Part shown: piece after piece, positions 48,864 to 57,966 of the stretch
Numbering within the stretch: the first letter of the stretch is position 1
How the letters are laid out: each line of letters begins with the position of its first letter
From: Arsukibacterium sp. MJ3
GTDB taxonomy: Bacteria > Pseudomonadota > Gammaproteobacteria > Enterobacterales > Alteromonadaceae
Assembly (NCBI RefSeq): GCF_000987765.1
Contig: NZ_LAHP01000003.1
Location: forward strand, 1 to 64,000
Length of the DNA stretch: 64,000 bases
Direction of reading: 5' to 3'
Program-made: the position numbers and the translations under genes
Notes under the pieces: generated by a model
Seen by the model: the letters and a program-made list of their open reading frames with translations, nothing else
Database searches by the model: none
Told to the model about the DNA's origin: nothing

Positions 48864-50285
48864 TTGATTAAGTTGGTTAATGTGAATACGTCACTTGAAA
48901 ACATTTTACTCAATGTATCGCTTAGCACGGTGCTTGATAGCGGAGACAGTAAGGCTGCAGAGCTATTATTAATGCAAGCCTGTTTGGATGGTTTACGCGT
49001 TGCCTGTGTCAGCCTCTGGTGTTACAACGATAAAAGAGATGTAATCACCCGAGAGTTACTGCTAGATAGCAACCAGCAGCAAAACAATGATAAATCTTCT
49101 TTTTATCGTGATGATTTACCAACTTACTTTAAGGCACTGGACCATCAGCGGGTTATCCGTGCCGATAACGCCCTCACTCATCCGGCCACGGCAGAGTTTA
49201 CCGAAAACTATTTAATTCCAGCCAATATTGTTTCAATGCTGGATGTGCCCATCCGCTTTAGCGGCGAAATGATTGGTATTATTTGTTGTGAGCAAAAAGA
49301 ACATTTAAAACAGTGGACGGATGATGAAACTCACTTCGTTGCTGCACTTGCCGATCTGTATGGCCGGGCACTTACTGCAAAACAGAAAAAACAATATCAG
49401 CACGAGCTTGAACAGTTAAACCTGCAACTTGAACAACGCGTAGCCGAGCGCACAGCGCAACTGGAACAGCATATTATTGAGCTGCAGCAAACTCAGGCAC
49501 AGTTGGTAGAATCTGAGAAAATGGCCTCATTAGGCGCCTTGGTTGCCGGAGTGGCGCATGAGGTAAACACACCGCTGGGAATTGCGATTACCGCTAACTC
49601 GCACTGCGTTGAGCTTACCGGCAAACTACACGCTCTGCTCGCAAGTAATACCTTAAGTCGAAGTAAACTGGAACAGACCATTTCAGCACTGCATGACAGC
49701 CATGCTGTGATTGAGCGCACGTTAAATCGCTCGGCAGAGCTGGTAGTGAATTTTAAAAAAACCGCAGTAGATCAATCCAGCTTTGAAATACAAACCATTA
49801 ATGTAGCCGACTACATTCACACCCTGGTGTCAACACTGCAGCCTTATACTAAAGCCTACAATGTTAAGCATATTATCCGTTGTCCGCAGCCGGTTAGCAT
49901 TACAACCTATCCTGGAGCGATAGCCCAGGTTATTACTAACCTGGTAATTAACGCCTGTATTCATGCTTTTGAACAACACAAAAACGATAATCAGATAATT
50001 TTTTCAATTAAACAAAATAGTAAAAATAATATTGAAATAAGTATCGAGGATAGCGGAAAAGGTATTGCAAAAGCAGAGCAAAAGCGGATTTTTGAGCCTT
50101 TCTATACTACGAAACGCAGTAATGGCGGCAGTGGCTTGGGGTTGGCTATCGTCTACAATTTAGTAGCCAGCACGCTGGGGGGCACTATTAATGTCGATTC
50201 AGCACCCGGCAGAGGTGCAACATTTACACTTACCTTGCCGGCAATTTGCCCAGCTGTAAGTAAAAAAGTATCAAGTATGACTTAA
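48864..50285 (+). CDS. GAF-domain sensor histidine kinase
   Basis: The 473-residue protein has a GAF domain (about 15-170), then a coiled coil (175-218, LEQLNLQLEQRVAERTAQLE) and a histidine kinase core. The phospho-accepting histidine is H232 in GVAHEVNTPLG. The N box is QVITNLVINACIHAFE, G1 is EDSGKGIA and G2 is GGSGLGLAIVYNLV. No transmembrane helix is seen, so it is cytoplasmic. There is no response regulator next to it, which makes it an orphan kinase. The start is uncertain: a TTG at 48864 or a GTG at 48882 fit, neither with a strong ribosome binding site. Confidence 0.87.
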   Translation: MIKLVNVNTSLENILLNVSLSTVLDSGDSKAAELLLMQACLDGLRVACVSLWCYNDKRDVITRELLLDSNQQQNNDKSSFYRDDLPTYFKALDHQRVIRADNALTHPATAEFTENYLIPANIVSMLDVPIRFSGEMIGIICCEQKEHLKQWTDDETHFVAALADLYGRALTAKQKKQYQHELEQLNLQLEQRVAERTAQLEQHIIELQQTQAQLVESEKMASLGALVAGVAHEVNTPLGIAITANSHCVELTGKLHALLASNTLSRSKLEQTISALHDSHAVIERTLNRSAELVVNFKKTAVDQSSFEIQTINVADYIHTLVSTLQPYTKAYNVKHIIRCPQPVSITTYPGAIAQVITNLVINACIHAFEQHKNDNQIIFSIKQNSKNNIEISIEDSGKGIAKAEQKRIFEPFYTTKRSNGGSGLGLAIVYNLVASTLGGTINVDSAPGRGATFTLTLPAICPAVSKKVSSMT

Positions 50286-50373
50286 CAGGCTACACGAACC
50301 TGATAATAACAATACTTAATTAGTTAACGAAGGATACTACAGAGTGGTGTGTCTGTTTGTACACAAACTGAAT

Positions 50374-50450
50374 TGGCGGAGCGGACGGGACTCGAACCCG
50401 CGACCCCCGGCGTGACAGGCCGGTATTCTAACCGACTGAACTACCGCTCC
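50374..50450 (-). tRNA. tRNA-Asp (GTC), copy 3 in transcription order
   Basis: 77 nt read on the minus strand as GGAGCGG acceptor arm, CCTGTCACG anticodon loop with GTC, GGGTTCGAGTCCC T-arm and an encoded CCA. It is nearly identical to E. coli tRNA-Asp. Confidence 0.97.
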
Positions 50451-50475
50451 GCAATCAGAAAGCGTGTTGTTGCTA

Positions 50476-50552
50476 TGGCGGAGCGGACGGGACTCGAACC
50501 CGCGACCCCCGGCGTGACAGGCCGGTATTCTAACCGACTGAACTACCGCTCC
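50476..50552 (-). tRNA. tRNA-Asp (GTC), copy 2
   Basis: Same 77-nt sequence as the neighbouring copies, with GTC anticodon and encoded CCA. It is separated by 25 bases from one copy and 17 from the other. Confidence 0.97.
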
Positions 50553-50569
50553 GAAGAAGCAACAAAAAT

Positions 50570-50646
50570 TGGCGGAGCGGACGGGACTCGAACCCGCGAC
50601 CCCCGGCGTGACAGGCCGGTATTCTAACCGACTGAACTACCGCTCC
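50570..50646 (-). tRNA. tRNA-Asp (GTC), copy 1
   Basis: Same 77-nt sequence; promoter-proximal of three copies on the minus strand. The short spacers suggest one precursor transcript. Confidence 0.97.
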
Positions 50647-50754
50647 GCGCTAATTACACCAGACAATTTCATTTGGGTATCGTCTGTTGCGGCGTGGATG
50701 ATACGGATAAGCCGAAAGCCCGTCAACTCCTTTTTTGCCGCTTTTGGCTATTCC

Positions 50755-52185
50755 TTAATCATCCGGTAAGGAAAGATCCAGAATATCATCCAAATCGTTG
50801 TTTTTTTGTGCTTTTGTTGGCGTAGCCGGTTGTTTTTTATTGCTGCCGGTTGCAGATGCGGCTTTTTTCTTGGTATCAGTGCTGGCTGACGGCTTACGCC
50901 AAAACAACAGGGAACTACGTTTTTTACCACTGACAACAAACCAAATTGCCACGCTACCACTTAGTAGAATAACCAGGTTTATCGCAATAACCATGCCCCA
51001 AGGGAATTCGGCTAAGTGCTCTGGCTGTTCAACTGGCATCGTTACCAATTCTTCGGGCAATTGCTCTAATGCTGGTGCAGCAACCGTTTGCTGGTTAACA
51101 ACAAAACTTAATTCGGGCAGGGTAAGCATAAACTCGCGGCCATCTTGCCAATTACCAAATACCGCCAACTCAAGAATGTAACTACCAAAGCCTTTGTTCA
51201 GCAAGCTTAGCGACAATTCAGTATTCTCTGCCGTATTTAGCGCGAACTGATCAACACTGCCATCAGGGTAGCGTACCCTACCTTGAATAAGCACACTGTC
51301 TGCTACAACCCCAGGCTCTGTTAAATGAAACAGTACCTGATGATTCCCGGTGTCTGTTGTCGCCAACACCACTTCGGGTGTTATTGGTGCAGGTTTTAAA
51401 ATAAGCGGGGCTTGCTCAACCTCTCTGGTATAAAGTGCGGTGCGCACAATGTATTTAGGCGTCCACTGGCCAGCAACAAAATCAAGTTTAAATTCACCGG
51501 TAAATACCCCATCCCTAGCCCGCTCATCATAACCGCGGCCATCATCCCGAAAGGCCGCAACATGAATAATCCCTCGGCCAAAATTACTATATTCAGCATT
51601 ATTAGTACTGATAAAAATGACTTCCAGCATAAGCACTTCGCCAAAGTCACGGGCATTTACCGCCGCGCCGCCATTTAATAACCGCGCGGTGACTTTAACG
51701 GTTTCCCCCACCATTAGATTAGCGGGCAGCGGGTCGACATCAAGCTTAATATCGGTCAGTACCATAATCCGGCTTTCAGGCAATAAATTGCCTATGGCCT
51801 GCCATGGACCTGGCATCGGATCATTAATTTCAATTAAATCGTAGGTTGTTGCATCATGCCAGCGAACTTGGTTTTGCTCTGCAGTATTAAAATGCAATTT
51901 ACTACCATCGGGTCTTACCAACACCACCGACGCACTGCCTGGACGGCGGAAAAACAGCAAGGTGATGGTGTCAACTTCACTGTCAATCCGAAAACGATTT
52001 TCAAAAAAAGGGATTTGATTTTTCGTTGGTAAATCCGCTAATAAGGAAAAACCTTCTACCAGCGCACTCGATTGCGCGTCGGTTGCTGGCAGCCCCGGGT
52101 TGTCCTGCAGGGCATGTACTGCAGCAGGTAACAGCAATATTGGCAACAACAGTAACCCATAAAGCCATAAACTTAATTTCGCCAC
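50755..52185 (-). CDS. TIGR03503-type membrane protein
   Basis: The 476-residue protein has a signal peptide (LWLYGLLLLPILLLPAAVHA), a long periplasmic region rich in beta strands (FENRFRIDSEVDTITLLFFRR, DDGRGYDERARDGVFTGEF), and one membrane helix at about 408-428 (WGMVIAINLVILLSGSVAI). A cytoplasmic tail is rich in Lys, Thr and Gln, ending in DDILDLSLPDD. This pattern matches the gammaproteobacterial family TIGR03503, of unknown function, which is often near dnaQ. The 5' end overlaps the dnaQ stop by 13 bases. Confidence 0.83.
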   Translation of the reverse strand: MAKLSLWLYGLLLLPILLLPAAVHALQDNPGLPATDAQSSALVEGFSLLADLPTKNQIPFFENRFRIDSEVDTITLLFFRRPGSASVVLVRPDGSKLHFNTAEQNQVRWHDATTYDLIEINDPMPGPWQAIGNLLPESRIMVLTDIKLDVDPLPANLMVGETVKVTARLLNGGAAVNARDFGEVLMLEVIFISTNNAEYSNFGRGIIHVAAFRDDGRGYDERARDGVFTGEFKLDFVAGQWTPKYIVRTALYTREVEQAPLILKPAPITPEVVLATTDTGNHQVLFHLTEPGVVADSVLIQGRVRYPDGSVDQFALNTAENTELSLSLLNKGFGSYILELAVFGNWQDGREFMLTLPELSFVVNQQTVAAPALEQLPEELVTMPVEQPEHLAEFPWGMVIAINLVILLSGSVAIWFVVSGKKRSSLLFWRKPSASTDTKKKAASATGSNKKQPATPTKAQKNNDLDDILDLSLPDD

Positions 52186-52877
52186 AGGCAGCTTCCCCCT
52201 TTTTTCTGAACTATATCAAGCCGGCTTTCATGTGCTTGTAGTTCATCGGCCGAGGCAGTTATAACCTTAAGCTTACTACTGCGGATTAGTGCAATGTGGC
52301 CAATATCGCCAGATCCGTCTTGTTCTTGCTCTGCCGCCAAATTTAAGCTGCCCTGGCCACCGGTCATCAGTAAATAAACATCGGCCAAAATTTCCGCATC
52401 GAGCAAAGCGCCATGTAACGTACGGTGGCTGTTGTTAATGTCGTAGCGACGGCAAAGCGCATCAAGGTTGTTTTTTTGGCCTGGATGCAGTTCACGGGCT
52501 AATTTAAGGGTATCTAGCACGGTACAATACTCGCTTACCGGCGGCAGTGCCGGCCGCAGTCTGGCAAACTCGTGATCCATAAAGCCTATGTCAAACGCCG
52601 CATTATGAATAACTAGCTCAGCACCTTGTATATAGTTATAAAAGCTTTGGGCAATTTCTCGAAATTTCGGCTCGGCGATCAAGCGCTGGTTGGTAATACC
52701 ATGCACCGCTATTGCTTCCGCTTCGATTTCCCGTTCCGGATTAATATAAACATGAAAGTTATTGCCAGAAAACCGACGGTTTATCAGCTCTACACAACCT
52801 ATTTCAATAATACGATGGCCTTCGCGGGGGTTAATACCTGTGGTTTCGGTATCCAGAATAATTTGTCGTTTTGCCAT
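52173..52877 (-). CDS. dnaQ: DNA polymerase III epsilon subunit
   Basis: DnaQ is the 3'-5' proofreading exonuclease of the replicative polymerase. The 234-residue protein has the DEDDh motifs: ILDTETTGINP (D9, E11), HNAAFDIGFMDHE, and HGALLDAEILADVYLLMTGGQ near residue 140-160. The region that binds the alpha subunit is at the C-terminus. It is close to the 243 residues of E. coli. It is divergent from rnhA, with 66 bases between, as in E. coli. Confidence 0.95.
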   Translation of the reverse strand: MAKRQIILDTETTGINPREGHRIIEIGCVELINRRFSGNNFHVYINPEREIEAEAIAVHGITNQRLIAEPKFREIAQSFYNYIQGAELVIHNAAFDIGFMDHEFARLRPALPPVSEYCTVLDTLKLARELHPGQKNNLDALCRRYDINNSHRTLHGALLDAEILADVYLLMTGGQGSLNLAAEQEQDGSGDIGHIALIRSSKLKVITASADELQAHESRLDIVQKKGGSCLWRN

Positions 52878-52943
52878 GATAGATTTCGCTTTTTACTACA
52901 TTTAAGGTAGATTATACGCCGTTTTGCTTCGAGGAAAGGCTTT

Positions 52944-53426
52944 ATGCAGAAAACTGTTGCGATTTTCACTGACGGATCTTGCCTGGGTAACCCTGGGCCT
53001 GGCGGTTACGGTGCTATTTTGGTGTATCAGCAACATCGCAAAGAACTCAGCGGTGGTTTTCGGTTAACCACCAACAATCGGATGGAGCTACTGGCTGCTA
53101 TTATTGCGTTAGAAAGTTTAACCAGCCCCTGCTCGGTCGATGTCACCACCGACAGTCAATATGTACGTTTGGGCATAATGCAATGGCTGGCCGGTTGGAA
53201 ACGTAATAATTGGAAAACCAGCCAAAAACAGCCAGTTAAAAATCAAGACTTATGGCAACGGTTAGATACTGCAGCAGCCAGCCATAATGTTAATTGGCAC
53301 TGGGTAAAGGGTCATGCTGGCCATCCGGAAAATGAACGGTGTGATGTGCTGGCTCGCACTGCAGCAGAGGCTAAGCCCAGTACTGTAGATTTAACTTTTG
53401 AGCAAAGCCAACCAGCAAAAAGTTAG
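52944..53426 (+). CDS. rnhA: Ribonuclease HI
   Basis: RNase HI removes RNA from RNA-DNA hybrids. The 160-residue protein keeps the catalytic D10, E48, D70 and D134 with E. coli numbering ([37 protein letters not shown]) and the histidine H124. The basic handle region around [17 protein letters not shown] is also present. It is divergent from dnaQ. Confidence 0.97.
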   Translation: MQKTVAIFTDGSCLGNPGPGGYGAILVYQQHRKELSGGFRLTTNNRMELLAAIIALESLTSPCSVDVTTDSQYVRLGIMQWLAGWKRNNWKTSQKQPVKNQDLWQRLDTAAASHNVNWHWVKGHAGHPENERCDVLARTAAEAKPSTVDLTFEQSQPAKS

Positions 53427-53460
53427 TACTGCCAGCCATTAACCGGATCTGAGATACAAA

Positions 53461-53571
53461 TTCAACTGCAGCTGGAACCTCGATTTGCTTATCACAGAGT
53501 GCCTGAGCCCGAGCTATAGCGAGGGCGAGTTGCTGTGATAAGCCAAGGCGAGCGTTGCAGCCGCAGTTGAA
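53461..53571. repeat. 111-nt imperfect palindrome
   Basis: TTCAACTGC at the left end pairs with GCAGTTGAA at the right end. With small bulges the arms continue through GCTG/CAGC, CTCG/CGAG and CTTATCACAG/CTGTGATAAG. About 34 base pairs surround an inner region with GCCC/GGGC. It fills most of the space between rnhA and the convergent glutathione peroxidase gene. Its size and shape recall ERIC-type or MITE-like intergenic elements. Function is unknown. Confidence 0.7.
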
Positions 53572-53585
53572 TACACTAATCTCTA

Positions 53586-54167
53586 TTACTCGCCAGCTTT
53601 CTCTATGCCAGTTGCAGCATTCGCCGCCAACATTTTTTCCAGCTCGGTAATAAAGTCTTTATCGTCTGGTGTGGTGCGGCTACCAAAATGTTTTACGGTT
53701 TGTTCGTCGCTGCTAATCAAATACTTATTAAAGTTCCAGCTTGGTGTTTCACCCGTTTTAGCAATAAGCGCTTTAAATACCGGATTAGCGTCATCGCCTT
53801 TTACTTTTGAGCTGGCAAACATTGGAAATTTTACACCATACGTCAGGTAGCAAACTTCTGCCGTTTTTTCAGCATCATCATATTCTTGCTTAAAGCTGTC
53901 TGACGGAAAGCCTAATACCACCAGACCTTTGTCTTGGTATTTCTGGTACAAAGCTTCAAGCCCTTCAAACTGTTTAGTAAAACCACATTTACTGGCCGTA
54001 TTAACGACCAAAATAGTTTTACCCTGGTAACTTTCACATAAATCGACACTTTCACGGGTATTTAGCTGCTGCATAGAATGACCTAAAACGTCACCACACT
54101 GATTCGCCATTGCCGGAGTGGCGAGGACGGTAGCTGCAATTGCCGCGGCACTTAACCATGTTTTCAT
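53586..54167 (-). CDS. Periplasmic glutathione peroxidase-family protein
   Basis: The 193-residue thiol peroxidase has a signal peptide (LSAAAIAATVLATPAMA). The catalytic cysteine is C61 in NTASKCGFTKQFEGL, and the tryptophan-asparagine pair lies in SWNFNKYLI. The usual glutamine of the Cys-Gln-Trp-Asn tetrad is not visible: the segment reads GFPSDSFKQEYDD where the family has FPCNQFGxQEPG. The protein may use thioredoxin rather than glutathione, as many bacterial members do. It lies 88 bases downstream of the TonB receptor gene on the same strand, possibly a separate unit. Confidence 0.85.
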   Translation of the reverse strand: MKTWLSAAAIAATVLATPAMANQCGDVLGHSMQQLNTRESVDLCESYQGKTILVVNTASKCGFTKQFEGLEALYQKYQDKGLVVLGFPSDSFKQEYDDAEKTAEVCYLTYGVKFPMFASSKVKGDDANPVFKALIAKTGETPSWNFNKYLISSDEQTVKHFGSRTTPDDKDFITELEKMLAANAATGIEKAGE

Positions 54168-54255
54168 TTTTTATCTCCGTTGGTGCAGTTAAACCTATCG
54201 CTTTGCATACGCCGGTTTAACCTAAACCGATCTGTTGTAAATCGGTAGCAGTTAA

Positions 54256-56310
54256 TTAAAATCGATAGGTTAGCTTTGCCCTGATGGTACGTGGTTCTAT
54301 CGGGTGTGAATGACGATCTTCTTCGCCCTCAGCCGGTTCCCCCTGTAAGCGTGAAGCATAAAAATAATCAATATCGTTATCGGTACTGTCAAGTATGTTT
54401 AATAAATCTAACGCTAATTGCCATTGTTGCCAGTCGTACTGATAACCGGCATTTAATACTGTTGTGGTATCTGAACGTTGCTCGTTGAAGCTATCCAGCG
54501 TGCGTTTTCCAAAATGACGCAGCCTTAAACTGGCCTGCCATGAGTTATCCGCTTTGTAAATCAGTCCCATACTGGCGACCAGTGGCAAGGAACCATCAAC
54601 AAAATTACCTTCGCCTTCCTCCTGCTCAGTAAAACGTGAGCGGGTGAATGCCAGTTCCACATCCAGACTCCAGTTACTGCCCAGCCAATAGTAAGCGGCC
54701 AGTTCCACACCATAACGTTCGGTACTGCGGCTTGGCTCATTGTTACCAGCGTCGCCAACATATAATAGCTCAGAATCAACCTGCAGATACCATAGTGCTA
54801 CTGATGCATTAAAAGAGGTATAGTCGAAAAAGCGTAACCCCAGCTCTGCACCATTGGATTTAACCAGTAAATCTACTGGTGCTATACGCGCTAGCGTTAC
54901 TGGATCGGCAACGGTAGTTGCGCCCCGAGCATCATTCGAATGAAAGCCCTGCCCCGCATTTATATAACCCTGCCAGTTGGGCGCAAACTGATAACTTATG
55001 CCCGCTTTTAACGACAGAATATCATCAGAGGCGTCGCCAGAATTGGCGGTGGTTAACGCACTGTTCACTGCAACGTCCATATAGTCATAACGCAGCCCCA
55101 AGTGCGCAGTCCAATCAGCAGTTAGCTGAATGTCAGATTGACTATACAAGCCTACAGAGCCCTGAGTTATGCGGTCGCTTCGCACGGTATTTAGCCGTTG
55201 CCGCAATCGGGTATTATATAACCCAACCTCATCGATATCGTCATACCGAAGCGCTACCCCAGCAACATGCTCTAGCGCAAACTGCCCCAGCCGATGGTGC
55301 CAGTGACGGCTCAGTTGCCCGCCATAAATGCGACGGTTATCAACCTGTTCAAACTGATCGCCATTAACCGAATCAGTTAAAAAGTAAGTAAAATTAGACC
55401 ATAAATCCATTTCTGATGTTATTACATACGCATTTGCCTGCCAGGCATCACTGTACCAGTTAGTCGAAAGGCTATAACGATCACTGTTGCCACCAACGGT
55501 GGTATCTAGCGAACCCAGCCGGTCAATCTGACCACTGGCAACCGCTCGTGCCGGTATTTGATCTGCCGCATTCCAGCTGTTGTTATAAGCCATAGCCGTT
55601 ACTGACAATTGACCACTGGCCAATGGCTGACTATAACGTAGCACACCATTTAACTTATCGACATCTTCATCAATATCTGTCCAGGGGCCATCGTATTGCT
55701 GTAGCTCAGCCGCGGCTAACACATTACCACGGCCTAGCTGGCTGCTGCCTTTTGCCACCAAACGCCGATAGTTGTCCTGGCCCAGCGCTAAAGAAACCTG
55801 ATTCGCAGTGCGGTTTTGCACACTGAAACGGGCAGAGCCGGCCGCCGAAAAATCGCCGCTATTGGCATGGTAAGCGCCTTTCTGGTAATCAATTTGACTG
55901 ATCAGTTCGGGCAATATAAAACTTAAATCGGTATAACCTTGACCATGGCCGTGGCTGCGCATATTTACCGGCATACCATCGACAAAGGTACTGAAATCGG
56001 TACCATGATCCAGATTAAAGCCACGTAAAAAATATTGGTTAGCCTTACCGCTGCCACTGTGTTGCGTTACCACCATGCCAGGTATAAATTCCAGGATTTC
56101 GCCGGTGCGAAGCAATGGCCGGTCGCGTATTTCAGCATTACCAATTACGCCTTCGGAGGCAGAGCTGGCCTGGCCAAGCAAGTCGGTTTGCCGGCCTTTA
56201 ATGATAATTTGCTCCATCATATGAGCAGACAGCGGATCAGCTGCAACGTCAGTTGATTGCCAACTTAATGCTAATGCGCTAAATAAAACACTGTAATGAT
56301 AAGTTTTCAT
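54256..56310 (-). CDS. TonB-dependent outer-membrane receptor
   Basis: The 684-residue protein has a signal peptide and a short segment MEQIIIKGRQ that may act as TonB box. The plug domain has EILEFIPGMVVTQHSGSGK and NQYFLRGFNLDHGTDFSTFVDG. The beta barrel ends in a terminal phenylalanine (AKLTYRF). A histidine-containing plug loop, NMRSHGHGQGYTD, could bind metal, but the substrate is not known. It is the last gene of the ECF sigma-associated cluster and follows the 170-residue exported protein by 21 bases. Confidence 0.92.
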   Translation of the reverse strand: MKTYHYSVLFSALALSWQSTDVAADPLSAHMMEQIIIKGRQTDLLGQASSASEGVIGNAEIRDRPLLRTGEILEFIPGMVVTQHSGSGKANQYFLRGFNLDHGTDFSTFVDGMPVNMRSHGHGQGYTDLSFILPELISQIDYQKGAYHANSGDFSAAGSARFSVQNRTANQVSLALGQDNYRRLVAKGSSQLGRGNVLAAAELQQYDGPWTDIDEDVDKLNGVLRYSQPLASGQLSVTAMAYNNSWNAADQIPARAVASGQIDRLGSLDTTVGGNSDRYSLSTNWYSDAWQANAYVITSEMDLWSNFTYFLTDSVNGDQFEQVDNRRIYGGQLSRHWHHRLGQFALEHVAGVALRYDDIDEVGLYNTRLRQRLNTVRSDRITQGSVGLYSQSDIQLTADWTAHLGLRYDYMDVAVNSALTTANSGDASDDILSLKAGISYQFAPNWQGYINAGQGFHSNDARGATTVADPVTLARIAPVDLLVKSNGAELGLRFFDYTSFNASVALWYLQVDSELLYVGDAGNNEPSRSTERYGVELAAYYWLGSNWSLDVELAFTRSRFTEQEEGEGNFVDGSLPLVASMGLIYKADNSWQASLRLRHFGKRTLDSFNEQRSDTTTVLNAGYQYDWQQWQLALDLLNILDSTDNDIDYFYASRLQGEPAEGEEDRHSHPIEPRTIRAKLTYRF

Positions 56311-56331
56311 AATTCATCCACAATGAAAAAT

Positions 56332-56844
56332 TTATTGTATGGGAAAAACAATTGACTCTGCCGACAACACGGCATTAGCACTGGCTGTCGGAACCTGCCA
56401 TGACAGCAGCAATTTATGGCTGGGTTCGCTGGCAAATAACGCCTGATAAGTAAGTTGCCAGTTATTACTGCTATTACAACTGACAGACAGTGGCAATAAC
56501 AGATATAAATCTCGCTGTAAGCGCTGTAACTGCCAATCAGCTGCGGCAGCTGGCGTTATTTGGCAAGACTTACCATCACTGCTAAAAGTGATCTGTTCGG
56601 TTAGGTAAGCATTAAGCGTTGGCGCGCTATCCAACACCTGTTGCCAGGTGACCTGATGGTTGTCTTTGCTGGCAATAAGCCGTGCCTGCGCTAAATCATG
56701 TAGCGCAACTTTCCACACCATGACCGGTTGGCCCTGCAGGCTTTTTACATCCATATACGCCGTACTGAATTTATGCGCCAGCGCATTAGCAGCAAATAAC
56801 CCGGTTAACCCTAAATACAAAATTAATTTAAGTCGTTTGTTCAT
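56332..56844 (-). CDS. Exported protein like the HupE/UreJ_2 ectodomain
   Basis: The 170-residue protein has a signal peptide (LILYLGLTGLFAANALA) and then AHKFSTAYMDVKS. WKVALHDLAQARLIASKD, TWQQVL and SSDGKSC follow. These features resemble the extracytoplasmic N-terminal part of HupE/UreJ_2-type membrane proteins. The membrane-spanning half of those proteins is absent here: the gene stops with VFPIQ and no helices follow. It overlaps the TPR gene by four bases. The likeness is from memory and should be treated with caution; the protein may be a metal- or substrate-binding partner of the TonB receptor. Confidence 0.55.
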   Translation of the reverse strand: MNKRLKLILYLGLTGLFAANALAHKFSTAYMDVKSLQGQPVMVWKVALHDLAQARLIASKDNHQVTWQQVLDSAPTLNAYLTEQITFSSDGKSCQITPAAAADWQLQRLQRDLYLLLPLSVSCNSSNNWQLTYQALFASEPSHKLLLSWQVPTASANAVLSAESIVFPIQ

Positions 56845-57914
56845 CGCGATATCTCTTTAAGCCGGGATAGCGCCAGTTTACTTTGCTGCAGCAGCTGAAA
56901 GTCATCAGGCTCTTTGGCACTTCGATAGTTAAGTTCCGCCCAATACACTGCAGCTTGCGGGTTCGGTTCAACTTTCAAAAAATAATAGGCTAAATCGGCA
57001 GTATGGTCGGTATCGCCGCGGGCCAGCCTTACCTCCACACGCTGAGCTAGTTCAGCAGCAAACGATGATTGTTCAGACAATTGCCGTTCAGCTACAACCA
57101 GCCTGATCAGCAAGCTGTCGGCAAGACCAATAGACTGCTGCTTTACCGACAGTTTTTGATAAACCTGACTGGCCTCGCCCAGCTGCAGACTGAGATCTGC
57201 CCACTTTAACCACAAACTGGTGGGTGCCGCTGCCACTACCGGACTAAGCCAGGCTTTGGCCTCACTAATTTGACCTAACTGCTCGGCTTGTTCAGCTAAA
57301 ATCCCCCGATACCAAAGATCAATTTGAGCGGGAAGCAACGATTGCCGCCGATACAGCGCTATCAGCGCCGGATAACTTTGTGACCAATCGCCTTTACGAC
57401 CGGCTACTTCATAACTGCAAACAGAAAATAAAAATAACTCTTGCTGCCACAGCCGGGCGCAAGCGTTTTGAGCAGCCTGATGCTGAGCAGTTGCCAAATA
57501 AATGCGGGCAGCCATAAGGCTGGCAGAAATATGTTTGGGTTGCTGCATAAAAACCTGATTAAGGCTGATTAATGCGGCTTCAAACTGGTGCTGTTGCTGC
57601 TGAATATCGGCAAGTAATAACCAATAATTGACAGAAGTATAAACGTTTGAACTTACCGTGCTCAACCAGTGGTCTGCTTCATGAAACCAGGGTTCAAAAC
57701 CAGGTTGACGAGCCCCTTGCAGATACAACGCCACCAGCTCAAGCGCGGTGCTATCGCTCTGTTGCACGGCCAGTTGCAGTAATAATTGCTGCATTTGCTT
57801 AGTTAACGGCAACGGTGTACCTAGTGCTAATGTATCAGCGGCTGCGGGTTTATAACTTTCAGCATGGGTTACCGAGCATAGTGCTAAAAGCAGTATAAAT
57901 ACGATGTATTTCAT
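56841..57914 (-). CDS. Exported TPR-like protein
   Basis: The 357-residue protein has a signal peptide (YIVFILLLALCSVTHA). Helical repeats follow: WLLLADIQQQQHQFEAALISL, SLMAARIYLATAQHQAAQN, and PTSLWLKWADLSLQLGEASQVYQ. The pattern is of degenerate tetratricopeptide repeats. No enzymatic motif is seen. It sits between an Ig-like lipoprotein gene and the HupE-ectodomain-like gene, with which it overlaps. A strong terminator lies 17 bases before its start, so its expression probably depends on read-through. Confidence 0.7.
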   Translation of the reverse strand: MKYIVFILLLALCSVTHAESYKPAAADTLALGTPLPLTKQMQQLLLQLAVQQSDSTALELVALYLQGARQPGFEPWFHEADHWLSTVSSNVYTSVNYWLLLADIQQQQHQFEAALISLNQVFMQQPKHISASLMAARIYLATAQHQAAQNACARLWQQELFLFSVCSYEVAGRKGDWSQSYPALIALYRRQSLLPAQIDLWYRGILAEQAEQLGQISEAKAWLSPVVAAAPTSLWLKWADLSLQLGEASQVYQKLSVKQQSIGLADSLLIRLVVAERQLSEQSSFAAELAQRVEVRLARGDTDHTADLAYYFLKVEPNPQAAVYWAELNYRSAKEPDDFQLLQQSKLALSRLKEISR

Positions 57915-57930
57915 AGGCGTGCCTTGATAA

Positions 57931-57958
57931 AAAACGGGGCGAATAATCGCCCCGTTTT
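57931..57958 (-). terminator. Intercistronic terminator before the TPR gene
   Basis: AAAACGGGGCGA and its exact complement form a 12-bp stem with loop ATAA. On the minus strand six T residues follow. It separates the lipoprotein gene from the TPR gene inside an otherwise continuous cluster. Confidence 0.78.
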
Positions 57959-57966
57959 AGTGCTGC

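Noticed and set aside
50349-50769. Open frames reading AERTGLEPATPG antisense to the tRNA-Asp genes
   Set aside because: They are the reverse complement of three tRNA-Asp genes. This sequence is a well-known false protein in databases.
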